Below, piece by piece: positions 31,775 to 43,314 of a DNA stretch of 64,000 bases. The position numbers and the translations under genes were made by a program. Position 1 is the stretch's first letter; every line of letters starts with the position of its first letter. Source of the DNA: Maratus speciosus (taxonomy: Eukaryota; Arthropoda; Arachnida; Araneae; Salticidae); the NCBI GenBank assembly GCA_963932465.1, contig OZ010792.1, forward strand, positions 682,001 through 746,000, read 5' to 3'. Below the pieces are notes generated by a model. The model saw only the letters and a program-made list of their open reading frames with translations. It made no database searches and had not been told where the DNA came from.

Positions 31775-34724
31775 GAGTCAATCCATGTGAAATCATCCAC
31801 ACCATGTTGCTCAATATTTTTGATTTTTTTTATCCTTTACCACTTAAATTACTGTACTTTTAGCAGTCTAAAACAATGATTAAAAATTTTTTAAACCTTT
31901 CGATTTTTTTTTTTGGCATCCATTTTTTGTCATGTCACAAATGGTTTTTCATGAAAATAGTACTTTACGAAAAACCTTATCACTTTTTTTACTTTTAAAC
32001 ATATTAAAATGATTTAAAAACCATTATATTGAGTAAAGAATGAACTAAATTTTGATAATAGATATTTTTATGATAATGATTAAAAAATTTGCATAAAATA
32101 AGATTAAATGTATCATTTTTACAGCGAAAAAATGAATTTTTGACATAAAAATTTTAATGGAAGAAAGAGCTTCAGCACATTTATATATTTTATATATTTT
32201 TTTCTGAATGCATACCTTATTGAACTATTCTCAGAAGAAATATGAAACAGTTTGAGTTATTCCTTCTTTTACTATGATTAGTCAAACTTGGCATCTCGGC
32301 GCCAAAATGCTAAGTTTGAAGTTCAATACCTAAAAAAGGACTGGATAAAATTTTATGAAAATTTAGCAGGATAACCTTCTTATAGAAGTAAACATGTAGC
32401 AAAAATATTATGAGTGATATATATGTGGTTTTAAAAATATGGAGCCTCGAAATTGGCTTGAAAACCCATTTGTTTAGATATATTTCCACACCATGAAGAA
32501 CTCATAATGAATAATATATTCTGCTCATTTTTTCAAATGACATCTTTTTAAAGTATAAATAACTTTTTTACATAAAAATAATAATATTACAATTTAATTT
32601 ATGCTCACAAATTTAATATTTCATTTAATTTTAAGCTAGCATTAATTGAAGGTAAGTATTAATTTTATGATTAAGAACAAATTTACAAATCATATCATGT
32701 CTTAACTTGTAAACATCTGTTAAATTCTATGACTGAGAACAAGTTTTCATATCCTGTCCTATTTATTTTTAATGTGCCATAAATATATTACGGTTTAAAC
32801 TATAACCCAGCTGAAGACTGATGAATTTTTAGTCTTTAGTAGGAAAGTTACTGTCTTTATAAATCACCATTAAAACACAGTCTCAGTACTTCCAGGAGTT
32901 AAAAGAGAAATTAACTTCAAAAGAATGCACTGTTCTAGCAGATTTTGCTGAAAATTACACATTTATGATTTTAGATGAAATCCAGAGTTACCACTGGAAT
33001 AGTCAACAGGCTACAATACACCCATTTGTAAACTATGTTACAAAACTGAGACAAAAATTTGTTGCAGGAATCTATGCATAATTAGCGATCATTTGGTACA
33101 TGATACAATTGCAGTTCACACTTTTCAGAAACACTTAACGACATTGAAAACATGGCACCTTCTGTCATTGAAAAAGTTATTTATTTCACTGATGGTTCAA
33201 GCAGCCAGTATAAAAACAAAAAGGATTTTAGAATAAAATCAGAATGAAATTTCTTCGCTTCTTCCCACGGAAAAAATGCCTGTGATGGGATAGGTGGAAT
33301 GACAGAGAGAGCGATAATAAGAATTTCCTTACAGCGACCACACACAAACCAAATTTTAACACTAAAAGATATGTTTGAGTGCTGCTCTCAAAACATTTCT
33401 GGAGTTACTTTTCTATATATTTCAAGAGAAGAAATCGAAGAAAATGAGAAAAAATTATAAATTGATTCCAGTTCTGCCAACGGATTCTAGGAACATGTGC
33501 ATATCACAGATTTATACCATTAAGTGAAAGTGTTATCAGATGCTTTGTAACATCTACATGTGAACAATATAATGATCACAATCTTTCAAAAATTTGGAAA
33601 AGCTCACTATCATTCAAAGTAAATGAATTGCTTTGCAATTATATTGCGATCATTTATGATTAAAAATGGTGGGTTGAAAAAATTCTTGAGCTAAGTGAAG
33701 ATAACAATGACCTATTCCTTCACTTTTTTTCACCCATATGGACTGAAAACATCTTTTCAACTGCCCCAAAATGATACAATTTGGATACCACTAAGTAACT
33801 TGCTTCAGAAACTAACTCCAGTCACTGGACGCAGCTACAACATTACTGAGACACTTTGTAATAAAATATCTCCGATATTTAATTCTATGTGTGTAAAATA
33901 AATTTAAGTATTATGTATTCTGCGTAAGAAAAATATATGTACCTTAAAAAGCAGCATTTGAAGTAATGGGAGTAATAAATTATGCATTAAAAGTTCTTCT
34001 TGTTGTGAAAAATTGTGTAAATAAATGTGATTTTCAAGCCAATTTCGAAGTTCCATATTTCTAAAGCCACATAAATATTACTCATAATATTTTTGCTACA
34101 TGTTTACATCTATAAGAATGTTATCCTGCTAAATTTTCATAAAATTTTATCCAGTCCTTTCTTAGGTATTGAACTTCAAACTTAGCATTTTGGCGCTAAG
34201 TTTGCCTAAGTGCCAAGTTTGACTAATCATAGTAAAAGAAGGAATAACTCAAACTGTTTCATATTTCTTTTGAGAATAGTTCAATAAGGTATATATTCAG
34301 AAAAAAATATATAAATGCGCCAAAGCTCTTTCTTTTATTAAAATTTTTGTCAAAAATTCAATTTTTCGCTGTAAAAATGATACATTTAATCTTATTTTAT
34401 GCAATTTTTTTAATCATTACCATAAAAATATCTATTATAAAAATTTAGTTCATTCTTTACTCAATATAATGGTTTTTAAATCATTTTGATATGTTTAGAA
34501 ATAAAAAAGTTATAAGGGTTTCCGTAAAGTACTATTTTCATGAAAAACCATTTGTGACATGACAAAAAATGGATGCCAAAAAAAATTCAAAAAGTTTAAA
34601 CAATTTTTAATCATTGTTTTAGACTCCTAAAAGTACAGTAAATTAAATGGTAAAGAATAAAAAAATCAAAAATATTGAGCAACAGTTTTTTTCTTTTTCT
34701 GGATGATTTCACATGGATTGACCC
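31775..34724. mobile_element. TTAA-flanked transposon with about 690-bp inverted termini
   Basis: TTAA (31771-31774) precedes GAGTCAATCCATGTGAAATC and TTAA (34725-34728) follows the inverted equivalent. The inverted termini run about 31775-32464 and 34031-34724, with scattered differences. The interior carries a decayed transposase on the plus strand. TTAA targets are used by piggyBac and Kolobok elements, but the termini and protein are unlike piggyBac, so I leave the superfamily open. A relative begins at 37359. Confidence 0.85.
32870..33901 (+). pseudogene. C-terminal half of a transposase-like protein, multiply broken
   Basis: In changing frames one can read VLADFAENYTFMILDEIQSY, then IISDHLVHDTIAVHTFQKHL, then YFTDGSSSQYKNKKDF, FFASSHGKNACDGIGG, RISLQRPHTNQILTL, and at 33695-33901 FFHPYGLKTSFQLPQNDTIW. 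I recognise this order from a family widespread in arthropods and cnidarians, usually annotated only as hypothetical. The Asp residues in ADFAENY and FTDG are plausible members of an RNase-H-type catalytic set (inference). At least four frame changes or stops occur, and the N-terminal half is missing, apparently by internal deletion. The same family's N-terminal half is present on the minus strand at 52879-53682 and 63459-63967. Confidence 0.8.
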
Positions 34725-35829
34725 TTAAAGAAATCATGTGCGCTCAAAAACAATATATAATTTTATAGCATTAGCAGAGAATGTGAATGTGAAACAACTT
34801 TCCTATAATATTACCTGATGACGGATTCCAGATAGAGATGGACATAAAACATAAATACAAGGTAAGCCAATTTTCACTTACCTATATTTTATTTTTTGAG
34901 ACATAAATAAATAATAAACTGTGAGGAACAACGATTTAGCGCAAATACTTTGTTGGATAAGTTGAAATACCTCCAACACATAAAGTGGACCAATGTGCCT
35001 CAGAAGTCGAGTACGCTGGTCCACCCACTGGGGCACAGTAGTCCACTATTAAGTATTATTTGAAATACAATATAAATTTATTTTTTATTAATTTAATTCC
35101 TCTTTATTTCCCCTTTATCCCCAAAATAACATAATAATGCAAATTTGTAAGTAACAATTTCAAACAAAACATATTAAAATAAAACAAAAATTATAAATAT
35201 ATATATATATATTTTTTTAAATAATAACAGATTAAGATACAGGAACAATTGCAAATAGGGTGAAGTTATTAAATAAATAAAGTCATCATCATTAGAATTT
35301 GTAAATGAAACTCCAAATTATGAGCCTGAAATTTTCCTGAAATACTTTTGTATCTGAGGGAGATTTTACAATAACACTGATATAAACAACAGATTAATAA
35401 CCATAACGTTTTTATTCCAAATTTGTTTTATGTTACATCTAAAATTAGTAATAAAATTTCAGAATCTGCCAAAAATTCTTTTAGTAATAAAAGGCTGCAG
35501 TCAATAGGCAGAGTTGTATAATATAGATGCACACGCGCACGTCGTGCGTGGAAAATTTTTCGCAAAATTCAGAACTTTGCGGAAAATATTTTAAGGGGGA
35601 AAAAAACAAAAAAAAACTTAATTTTTGTTTTTGTAACTTAAGAAAAAATAGTACCGAAAAATTAAAAATATTCCCTAATTTTATGTACGGTTTTTTTATT
35701 GTTTGCTATGTGTGATTCTGTTCCGAATTTTCCGAAAATTAAAAAAAAATCAGCCATCAGTCCGAAAATTCAGACACTAAAAAAATATCACTGAAAAATA
35801 TTGCGAATTTCAGCAAATAATCGCCGAAC
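34725..35829. other. Non-coding stretch
   Basis: AT-rich. Contains the third GGGGCACAGTAGTCCAC relative at 35033, a (TA)n run near 35195-35215 and a GC-rich near-palindrome at 35530-35551. No gene recognised. Confidence 0.4.
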
Positions 35830-36545
35830 AAAAACCAATTTCGACAACTATCACAGAAACAATCACCAATTTCGTCAAAGCATCGCGAAAAAAACATGAA
35901 TTTTCTGAAAGGACCGCGGAAAAAATGCGAATCTCTTCAAAGGATCGTGAAAAAAAGATAATTTCGTCAAAGAATCACAGAAAAAACGCAAATTTCGTCA
36001 AAGGAGCGCAGGAAAAAAAACGAATTTTGTAAAAGCGCAGCGGAAAAAGCCCGAAATTTTTCAAAGGATCGCGAAAAAAAAGACCGCAAATTTCCTAAAA
36101 AAAAATAGCGGAAAAAAAATAATTTTGTCAAAGGATCGCAAAAAAACACTAAGTTTGTCAAAGGGCCGCAGAAAAAGTGCGAATTTCGCCAAAGAATCAC
36201 GAAAAAGCGAATTTCTTCAAAGAATCTAAAAAAAAAAAAAACGCAAATTTTGTCAAAAGAGCGCAGGAAAAAAATGAATTTCGTAAAAGCATAGCGGAAA
36301 AAAGCGCGAAATTTGTCAAATGATCGCAAAAAATACGCGAATTTCATCAAAGGATCGAGAAAAAAACGCGATTTTCATCAAAAGATCGCAAAAAAATGCA
36401 AATTTCGTCTAAAGAATGCAGAAAAATGCGAATTTTCTTTAAGGATCACAGAAAAAACGGGAATTTTGTCAAAGGATTGCAATAAAAGGGAATTTTGTCA
36501 AATGATCGTGGAAAAAATGAGAATTTCGTCAAAAGGCCGTGGTAA
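35830..36545 (-). repeat. 31-bp minisatellite, second array, opposite orientation to 6165-7440
   Basis: Units such as GCGAATTTCGTCAAAGGATC GCGAAAAAA are the reverse complement of the 6165-7440 unit. About 20 imperfect copies. It gives long but meaningless open frames on both strands. The flanks are unrelated to the TIR element at 4138. Confidence 0.88.
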
Positions 36546-37188
36546 AAACTCATTGGATTCTTTAATGATGATACCTATGAATGGACCTCTCCCTATAAAA
36601 TGTGATTCAGTTGTTTCAGAAGCAATGCTGCATTATTTCTGTGAACAGACTGACTGGCATTTTGTGTGAAGAGGTCACAATATTATGGATTGGGCTGCTT
36701 CTAAATGCATTGACAAAAGAATTGATACGAATTCACCATTTCTTATCATGGATTTTTAGCTTTATTTTTTTACCAAAACAATTATTATTTAATTAATATC
36801 AATTTATTTTTAATGTAAAATGGTAATTATTTTAAAGGTACTGTTTTTAATTCATGCCGTCAAAATAATATAACACGTTATTTTATTAAACATCAAATTA
36901 ATTTGCAGAAAATTTTTGACCCAATATTTGTGTGCGCAGAAAGTTTTTGGTTTTATACAAGTCTGTCAATAGGATACTTTTATATTTTTTAAAAGCAGTA
37001 AATACAAACCAAAATATTTCTTACTATGTTAAATAAATTGACATTTTTCTTTGTTTACTTTATTTTACAGTTAAATAATTACTTAAAAACAATATTTCTT
37101 TATATAGAATAAGCAATTATTAAATATTTTGAAAATTCTGCATTACAGTAACAGAGTGGATTTTGCACCACTGTACCCCAGCAGTAGA
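36546..37188. other. Non-coding stretch with a possible coding relic
   Basis: At 36556-36770 scattered phrases such as MNGPLPIKCDSVVSEAML read like protein, but stops intervene after about 40 codons and I do not recognise a family. The rest is AT-rich. Confidence 0.3.
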
Positions 37189-37379
37189 TGGTCTACTGTG
37201 CCCCATGTTGAAGTTGAATACATTATCCTAAAAATTTTATTTAAAGCTTTCTTTTAAGCATATTAACTTTAAAATTAAATAAAAATCAGTATCTCACCTT
37301 TACGAAAAAGCTGTTTTATCTTATTTATCATTAACCTAATTACTAAATAAAGAAAAGTGGGTCATTCCACATGAATTCA

Positions 37380-38506
37380 ACCAATGGGTGTTGCAGCATA
37401 GTCACGGATTTTTTTTAAATTTTTTTTGTAGACAGACATAGTAGTGAAACCCTCAAATCTGAAATTTAAAACTAATTTGCGCAATATTCACTGAGATATA
37501 CCCTTTTAAAAAATGGTCAGTTTTACCAAATGGCGGCCATCTTGGATGCTATCTCAATGTCTATAAATGTCCATAACTTGACAACTAATGATTCAAATTT
37601 GATATTGCTGGTACCAATTTAAAGCTATTTATATAAAGAATGCATATATGATATTAAAACAATGGTAAATTTTTATTTTAATACTGTTTATTACATTTAA
37701 ACAGAAAATATCACCCTCAAAAATTGGCTTACTGTAATTGGCCATAAAAAAAATGGCCCATCATAATTTTTTTTCAAACTTGCTAAAAACATTGCTCCAT
37801 ATGTATACTTTAAACAGAAAAAAAATTGGAGAGGTAAAATTTTTCATTAAAGAAAAATAGCTTTTTACACATGGGATGTCATTTACCTAACAGTGACTAT
37901 CTTAAAACACGTAAGTATCTTTGGTTTAACAAATAATGGTTAAAAATATTTTTTTCTGGCATATGAATTAATGTATGAGCATCAATATATAAATAATTCA
38001 ATTTAGAAATACCAATCAGCAGTTAATTATACTAAAAACACATATATATTAAAATAACAGTAAATTTTCATTTCAATACTTTTTATTTCATATAAAATGA
38101 TAATATGTATAATTCTTAAAAAAATATACATAATGGAAAATATTTAGAAGGAAAAAGAGCCATAAAACATATTTTTTTGAAATATGGCAGAAATACTAGC
38201 TGTAAATCAGTTGAATTCAAATAAAAGATTAAAAATTAATATTAATGAGTTGATTGAGTTGACATTAGTTATTCAGTTCACTGCCAATTTCAATTTAAAT
38301 GAACAAATCTTGACAAAATGAGTACACAAATCTTGTGTGATACAAATGTACAACAAAAACATCAAATATGTATAAAAGTAAGACTTAGATAAAACTTATA
38401 TGAAACATATTTACATAAAATAAGAACAGGATACTTACATGGATATAACTTTATAATATATTGTTGAAAGGAACTTGATAATATGTTGTTGAAAATTACC
38501 AAGGAT
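37380..38506. other. Left terminal region of the outer transposon
   Basis: Non-coding, with several short parallel blocks built from TTTTACCAAATGGCGGCCAT (37524-37543) and AGTATT-type phrases. GCGGCCATCTTGG at 37533-37545 fits a YY1/Pho-type site. No gene. Confidence 0.4.
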
Positions 38507-38508
38507 TT

Positions 38509-38809
38509 AATCTGTCTTGAAGTTTAAGAATAAGAGTTGAATTGCTGTATGCTCCTCTGGAGCAACAGTATATGTTCTTCCTGTAGCAGTCATTGGGGTA
38601 GACACTACTTTCATTATATGCTCATATGGAATCCAACAAACATCTGAAGATTTTGGCCATGAATATGATGAACTAGGACCATGAGGATGCATGAACATAA
38701 TTTTATAGTCATTGAATTCCTTGCAGTAATCTAAAATCTTACCAATCCACCAATTAACACCATATACACATGCAACATATTGTTCACTTTTAAATGTTTG
38801 TGGTTTGTC
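38509..38809 (-). pseudogene. C-terminal piece of the outer transposase
   Basis: Read on the minus strand from 38809: ADKPQTFKSEQYVACVYGVN, WWIGKILDYCKEFNDYKIMF, MHPHGPSSSYSWPKSSDVCW and PMTATGRTYTVAPEEH up to a stop at about 38507. HPHGP, a W-P-x-x-x-DVCW-x-P box and the TATGR box are shared with the C-terminus of the copy at 33695-33901. About 240 residues that the family normally has between this piece and the one at 52879 are absent, so the break is more than a simple insertion. Confidence 0.75.
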
Positions 38810-39500
38810 GGCTTTTGGCGATAAACATTACCGCAAAAATGTGGTGACACTACCGGACGGGTGAGGCCGAGATTGCAAGTAAGCGCTTCTAATTAGGATG
38901 AGAAAAGTAACAGACAAACCAAAATTGTTTATATTGCAGATAGGCCTTTGGCCAACTAACTGTTACATGAAATTGCAGACTGCAGATTGCTCGATGAGAA
39001 AAATGCAGAAAATCCAGGACATCTGGCTTTTAGCTCGACCACAAAACACGATAAATACATGCTTCCCACAAAATCCGCTCCTTTTTATTTTTGTTGTTAA
39101 GACATTTTCAACGTTCAAGTATTAGTAGAGATAAAGAATTTCTTATCAATGTGGCGAGCAAAAATCCGATGCAACTAAATGCAGACCTTGATACCAGCAG
39201 CTGTGAATCTAATTTTATTTATTTTTTTGCACAAACAGCGGTAACGGGTAGATACTGATTAAAATAAGAAAGGGAAAAAGGAAATGAATATTTGAGCGCT
39301 TTAAATTAAAGATGTTTTTAGAAAGAAGAAAGAAAACACTTTAATAAAAAGCTGGATGGTTTTGAGAAATGAATTTAATCACATATTTCAGTATAGGAAA
39401 GAGGGGGGGGGGGTGGATAATATGATATCAAAGTAATAAAATTATATTTTACATTAATTTTGAATAAAAATGAAAGCAATGGGACAGAAACGCTGTCACA
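38810..39500 (+). repeat. 690-bp direct repeat, left copy
   Basis: Nearly identical (about 98% by eye) and in the same orientation as 52190-52878. Each copy abuts a piece of the outer transposase on its outer side. This is the layout expected for LTRs of an inserted element, but the copies do not start TG, no target duplication exists and no clear primer site follows. A deletion at one edge could explain this. The 75-codon open frame in both is probably chance. Confidence 0.75.
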
Positions 39501-40447
39501 TAACTCACCCCGACCACAGAAGAAAGCTGAAACATGTACGTTGCAGCTTTATATCTACTTAAAATCCTTTGTCCACCTTCGCACATACAGAGTATACAAT
39601 CTACATAGAAATATAAAAAATTTTGTATCCAATAACAGAAAAATGTTTGAACCTGTTTCTCTAAAATGCTATTATGAATATTTGAGCGCTTTAAATTAAA
39701 GATGTTTTAGAAAGAAGAAAGAAAACACTTTAATAAAAAGCTGGATGGTTTTGAGAAATGAATTTAATCACATATTTCAGTATAGGAAAGAGGGGGAGGG
39801 GTGGATAATATGATATCAAAGTAATAAAATTATATTTTACATAATTTTGAATAAAAATGAAAGCAATGGGACAGAAACGCTGTCACATAACTCACCCCGA
39901 CCACAGAAGAAAGCTGAAACATGTACATTGCAGCTTTATATCTACTTAAAATCCTTTGTCCACCTTCGCACATACAGAGTATACAATCTACATAGAAATA
40001 TAAAAAATTTTGTATCCAATAACAGAAAAATGTTTGAACCTGTTTCTCTAAAATGCTATTATGAATATTTGAGCGCTTTAAATTAAAGATGTTTTAGAAA
40101 GAAGAAAGAAAACACTTTAATAAAAAGCTGGATGGTTTTGAGAAATGAATTTAATCACATATTTCAGTATAGGAAAGAGGGGGAGGGGTGGATAATATGA
40201 TATCAAAGTAATAAAATTATATTTTACATAATTTTGAATAAAAATGAAAGCAATGGGACAGAAACGCTGTCACATAACTCACCCCGACCACAGAAGAAAG
40301 CTGAAACATGTACGTTGCAGCTTTATATCTACTTAAAATCCTTTGTCCACCTTCGCACATACAGAGTATACAATCTACATAGAAATATAAAAAATTTTGT
40401 ATCCAATAACAGAAAAATGTTTGAACCTGTTTCTCTAAAATGCTATT
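39284..40447 (+). repeat. 387-bp tandem repeat, three copies
   Basis: Starts at 39284, 39674 and 40061, nearly identical; the first copy has a longer G run. 387 is divisible by three, so the same 79-codon frame recurs in each and should not be taken as a conserved gene. The right 690-bp repeat contains the first 215 bp of one unit. Confidence 0.92.
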
Positions 40448-40679
40448 AGAGCATCATTTCCAGTAATTTAAGTAATAAAATAGAAAGGTAGTATATAAAC
40501 ATATTTGCTTGCTTTCAAATAATTCAAAATAATAATATTTATTCATGACTGAGCGCTCATATTTAAAACAAATCTTATTTATCAATTCAATATGCCACAA
40601 GAGAAAAAAGTGTGTGCCACATTTGACGAAGAGTTAGGATCCTATGCTTTTTATGTGGCTCTATGTTTGTGGCGCTGGT

Positions 40680-41750
40680 CAGGGTTGGCACTATTTAAAC
40701 CAAGTGGTTTAAACCAATTGGTTTTTTTGTCAAAAAAACCATTTGTTTTTTTTAGAAAAAAACCTAATATAATATTTTCTCTTTTTTGTAATTTAATTGT
40801 TTTAAATTATTGATAGAAGTCATTTCTACTTTTAACACTTCATCTCAGTAGTCAACATGAGACATAATGAGCCTAGATCATGTATCTATGCATGTAGAAT
40901 GAAAATTCACATGGGCTGATGAACATATCTGGTACCTAAAGCTTTTTCTTAAAACATGTGAAATTAGAAAAGATAAAATAGATAAATAATATTCAATGTT
41001 TAGCATAAAATATTTTCATTTAAAAAATTCCTATTATTTACAGCAGTTAATAACAAAATACAATGATTTTTATAAGATTTTGGTTAAGTTGTAAAAGAAA
41101 ATTTTCTGGATTGGGATTGGGGAAGATTATCCTTAAAGAATTTAAAAGAGTAACTTAAGATATCAAATTGAATAACACAGTTTGCAAAAATTGAGTGCTA
41201 GTTATAGCATTTCAATAATACCAATCAGTCTTTCCTGTTAGTTGCTGAATCTAATGGCCAAAAATGTTGACTTGGACACTTGGAGTTATCACTCAGAAAA
41301 CAAAATAACCAGAAGTATGTGGATATTAAAAAAATAATAACAACCACAGAATAATATATTATATTCATGAAACTGCATTAAATGTTTATTGATTGATTAT
41401 TGTATTATTAATCAAAGGATTCTTCATATGATTTTCAAGGTATCAATGTTTCACTGCGTAGAGTAGTTTACTTTGAACATAAGACATAGCTGTTACTAAT
41501 AATGTTTAAATTGGAAATGATTTCAATTTTCTATATAATTAACTGTAATTATTTAATTTAAATATTTTCAAAAGTTATATTACTTATATAATATCCAGAA
41601 ATGTTTATTTTATCAACAGATATGCATCTGTATGCAATAGGAAATTATATTTAAAAAAAAACCCGGTTTAAACCAAAAAAACCTGGTTTAAACCAAATAA
41701 ACCGGTTTTTTTGGTTTTTTACAAAAAAACCTGGTTTTTTTCCAACCCTG
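40680..41750. mobile_element. hAT-type non-autonomous element, 1,071 bp
   Basis: Starts CAGGGTTGGCACT and ends in the inverted CCAACCCTG. Near both ends GGTTTAAACC-type palindromes cluster (40700-40740 and 41660-41735). An exact 8-bp duplication GCGCTGGT flanks it (40672-40679, 41751-41758). The interior has no open frame of note. Confidence 0.92.
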
Positions 41751-41758
41751 GCGCTGGT

Positions 41759-41909
41759 ACCAGCTTTTTTGTTGTGTCATGATTCCAAAGAGAAGTATTT
41801 ACATTAGACATATTTTATAACTTCTCACAATGTGATCTTACAATGAGATCATAATTTCATACGGAATGCAAGCAAATTAAAACAAAACACACCGATAAGA
41901 ACTTTTTTT
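41759..41909. other. Short non-coding spacer
   Basis: Continuation of the sequence interrupted by the hAT element. Nothing recognised. Confidence 0.4.
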
Positions 41910-42779
41910 AGGTGCGTTCGTAATTACATAAATACGTAGCACCTATAATCGTCGTTCAGTCCGTCCGTCTGTCCGCATATAACAGAGCAAAAACTACCCA
42001 ACCGAATGGTCTGAAATTTGAAATATAAGATTGTTGCAAAATTTTGTCGAGCCATTTCAAATTTTATGAAAATCGGATGTATAGTTTAATTACAGGGACA
42101 GTCAAAAGTTTTTCTTTACATTACGGCCAATGGGAAAAATTATTGCAAGTGCATTTTAATGATGTTACAGCCTTCCGAATGGTCTGAAATTTTAAAGATA
42201 TAATTGTTGCAAAATTTTTTCGAGCCATTTCAAATTTTAGGAAAATCAGATGTATAGTTTAATTACAGGGACAGTCAAAAGTTTTTCTTTACATTACGGC
42301 CAATGGGAAAAATTATTGCAAGTGCATTTTAATGATGTTACAGCCTTCCGAATGGTCTGAAATTTTAAAGATATAATTGTTGCAAAATTTTTTCGAGCCA
42401 TTTCAAATTTTAGGAAAATCAGATGTATAGTTTAATTACAGGGACAGTCAAAAGTTTTTCTTTACATTACGGCCAATGAGAAAAATTATTGCAAGTGCAT
42501 TTTAATGATGTTACAGCCTTCCAAATGATCTGAAATTTTAAATATATTAAATAATTGTTACAAAATTTTGTCGAGCCATTTCAAATTTTAGAAAAATCGG
42601 ATGTATAGTTTAATTACAGGGACAGTCAAAAGTGTTCAGGGAATGGGAAAAAAAATATTGGGAGTGCATTTTAATGATGTTAAAGACTATGCACTTTATG
42701 AAGTGCAAAAAATTATACATTCCGTACAATATGGGGTGCAAAAAATAATTATAAAATTTGTTATAGTACGAACGCACCT
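41910..42779. mobile_element. TIR element AGGTGCGTTCGTA with internal 173-bp tandem array
   Basis: AGGTGCGTTCGTA at 41910-41922 and its inverse at 42767-42779. Inside, about 3.7 copies of a 173-bp unit (CCGAATGGTCTGAAATTT at about 42001, 42175, 42348 and changed at 42521) are almost identical. The family also includes the split copy at 13207/20378 and, in decayed form, 21207-22507. No target duplication is obvious and no coding sequence is present. Confidence 0.7.
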
Positions 42780-43314
42780 CATTTGCCACGTTTGACGAGC
42801 AATTTCCAACTTGTTTTTTTAAATGAAACAAAGAAAAGTATTGTATGTATATACATAAAATAAAAGTTAAAATGTACTGTATTACACTAAAGATGAATCG
42901 TATATGAAAAGAAAAATTTGTGCACAAGGCACAGGACTACCAACAAGGGGTGCATGTAGCACGCTGGCAAACAGGTGTAGCCCTAAATCTTGTGGAGACC
43001 ACAAGTATTATGGCGTCAGCTTAGGGCTTCTGCCTTAGATAACAAGAGTATATATTTTTTAGATACCTGCACTGTAACTAAGTTCCCGCTGTAACAAGAA
43101 GTCAAAGTATAATATAATTTAGCATTTGATAAATTTACACACTGCCGTCTTGTATTTCTGTGTATTAATTAAAATTTCCCATCTTGTGTTCAAGATTCTG
43201 CATGATATGAAGTACCTGTGTAATGACTGAAGTATTTTTTTTTTTTTTTTAACCTGGCAAGAATATGAAAAACAAGTAAGAAAATTGTATAAAAATGTTA
43301 TATAATGTAACAAG
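42780..43314. other. Non-coding stretch
   Basis: Begins with sequence shared (inverted) with 13170-13206, then AT-rich. No gene recognised. Confidence 0.4.

Larger units (their letters stand above)
29884..37204. mobile_element. Candidate composite element with GGGGCACAGTAGACCA ends
   Basis: GGGGCACAGTAGACCA occurs at 29893-29908 and inverted at 37189-37204. A third relative (GGGGCACAGTAGTCCAC) lies inside at 35033-35049 in the same orientation as the left end. Between them sit a mariner, the TTAA element and a minisatellite. No target duplication could be recognised and no transposase of its own is seen, so the whole block could also be two related fragments. Confidence 0.4.

Noticed and set aside
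39460..40449. Three identical 71-79-codon open frames, as a possible gene family
   Set aside because: They follow the 387-bp tandem repeat. The period is divisible by three, which keeps the frame open without selection.
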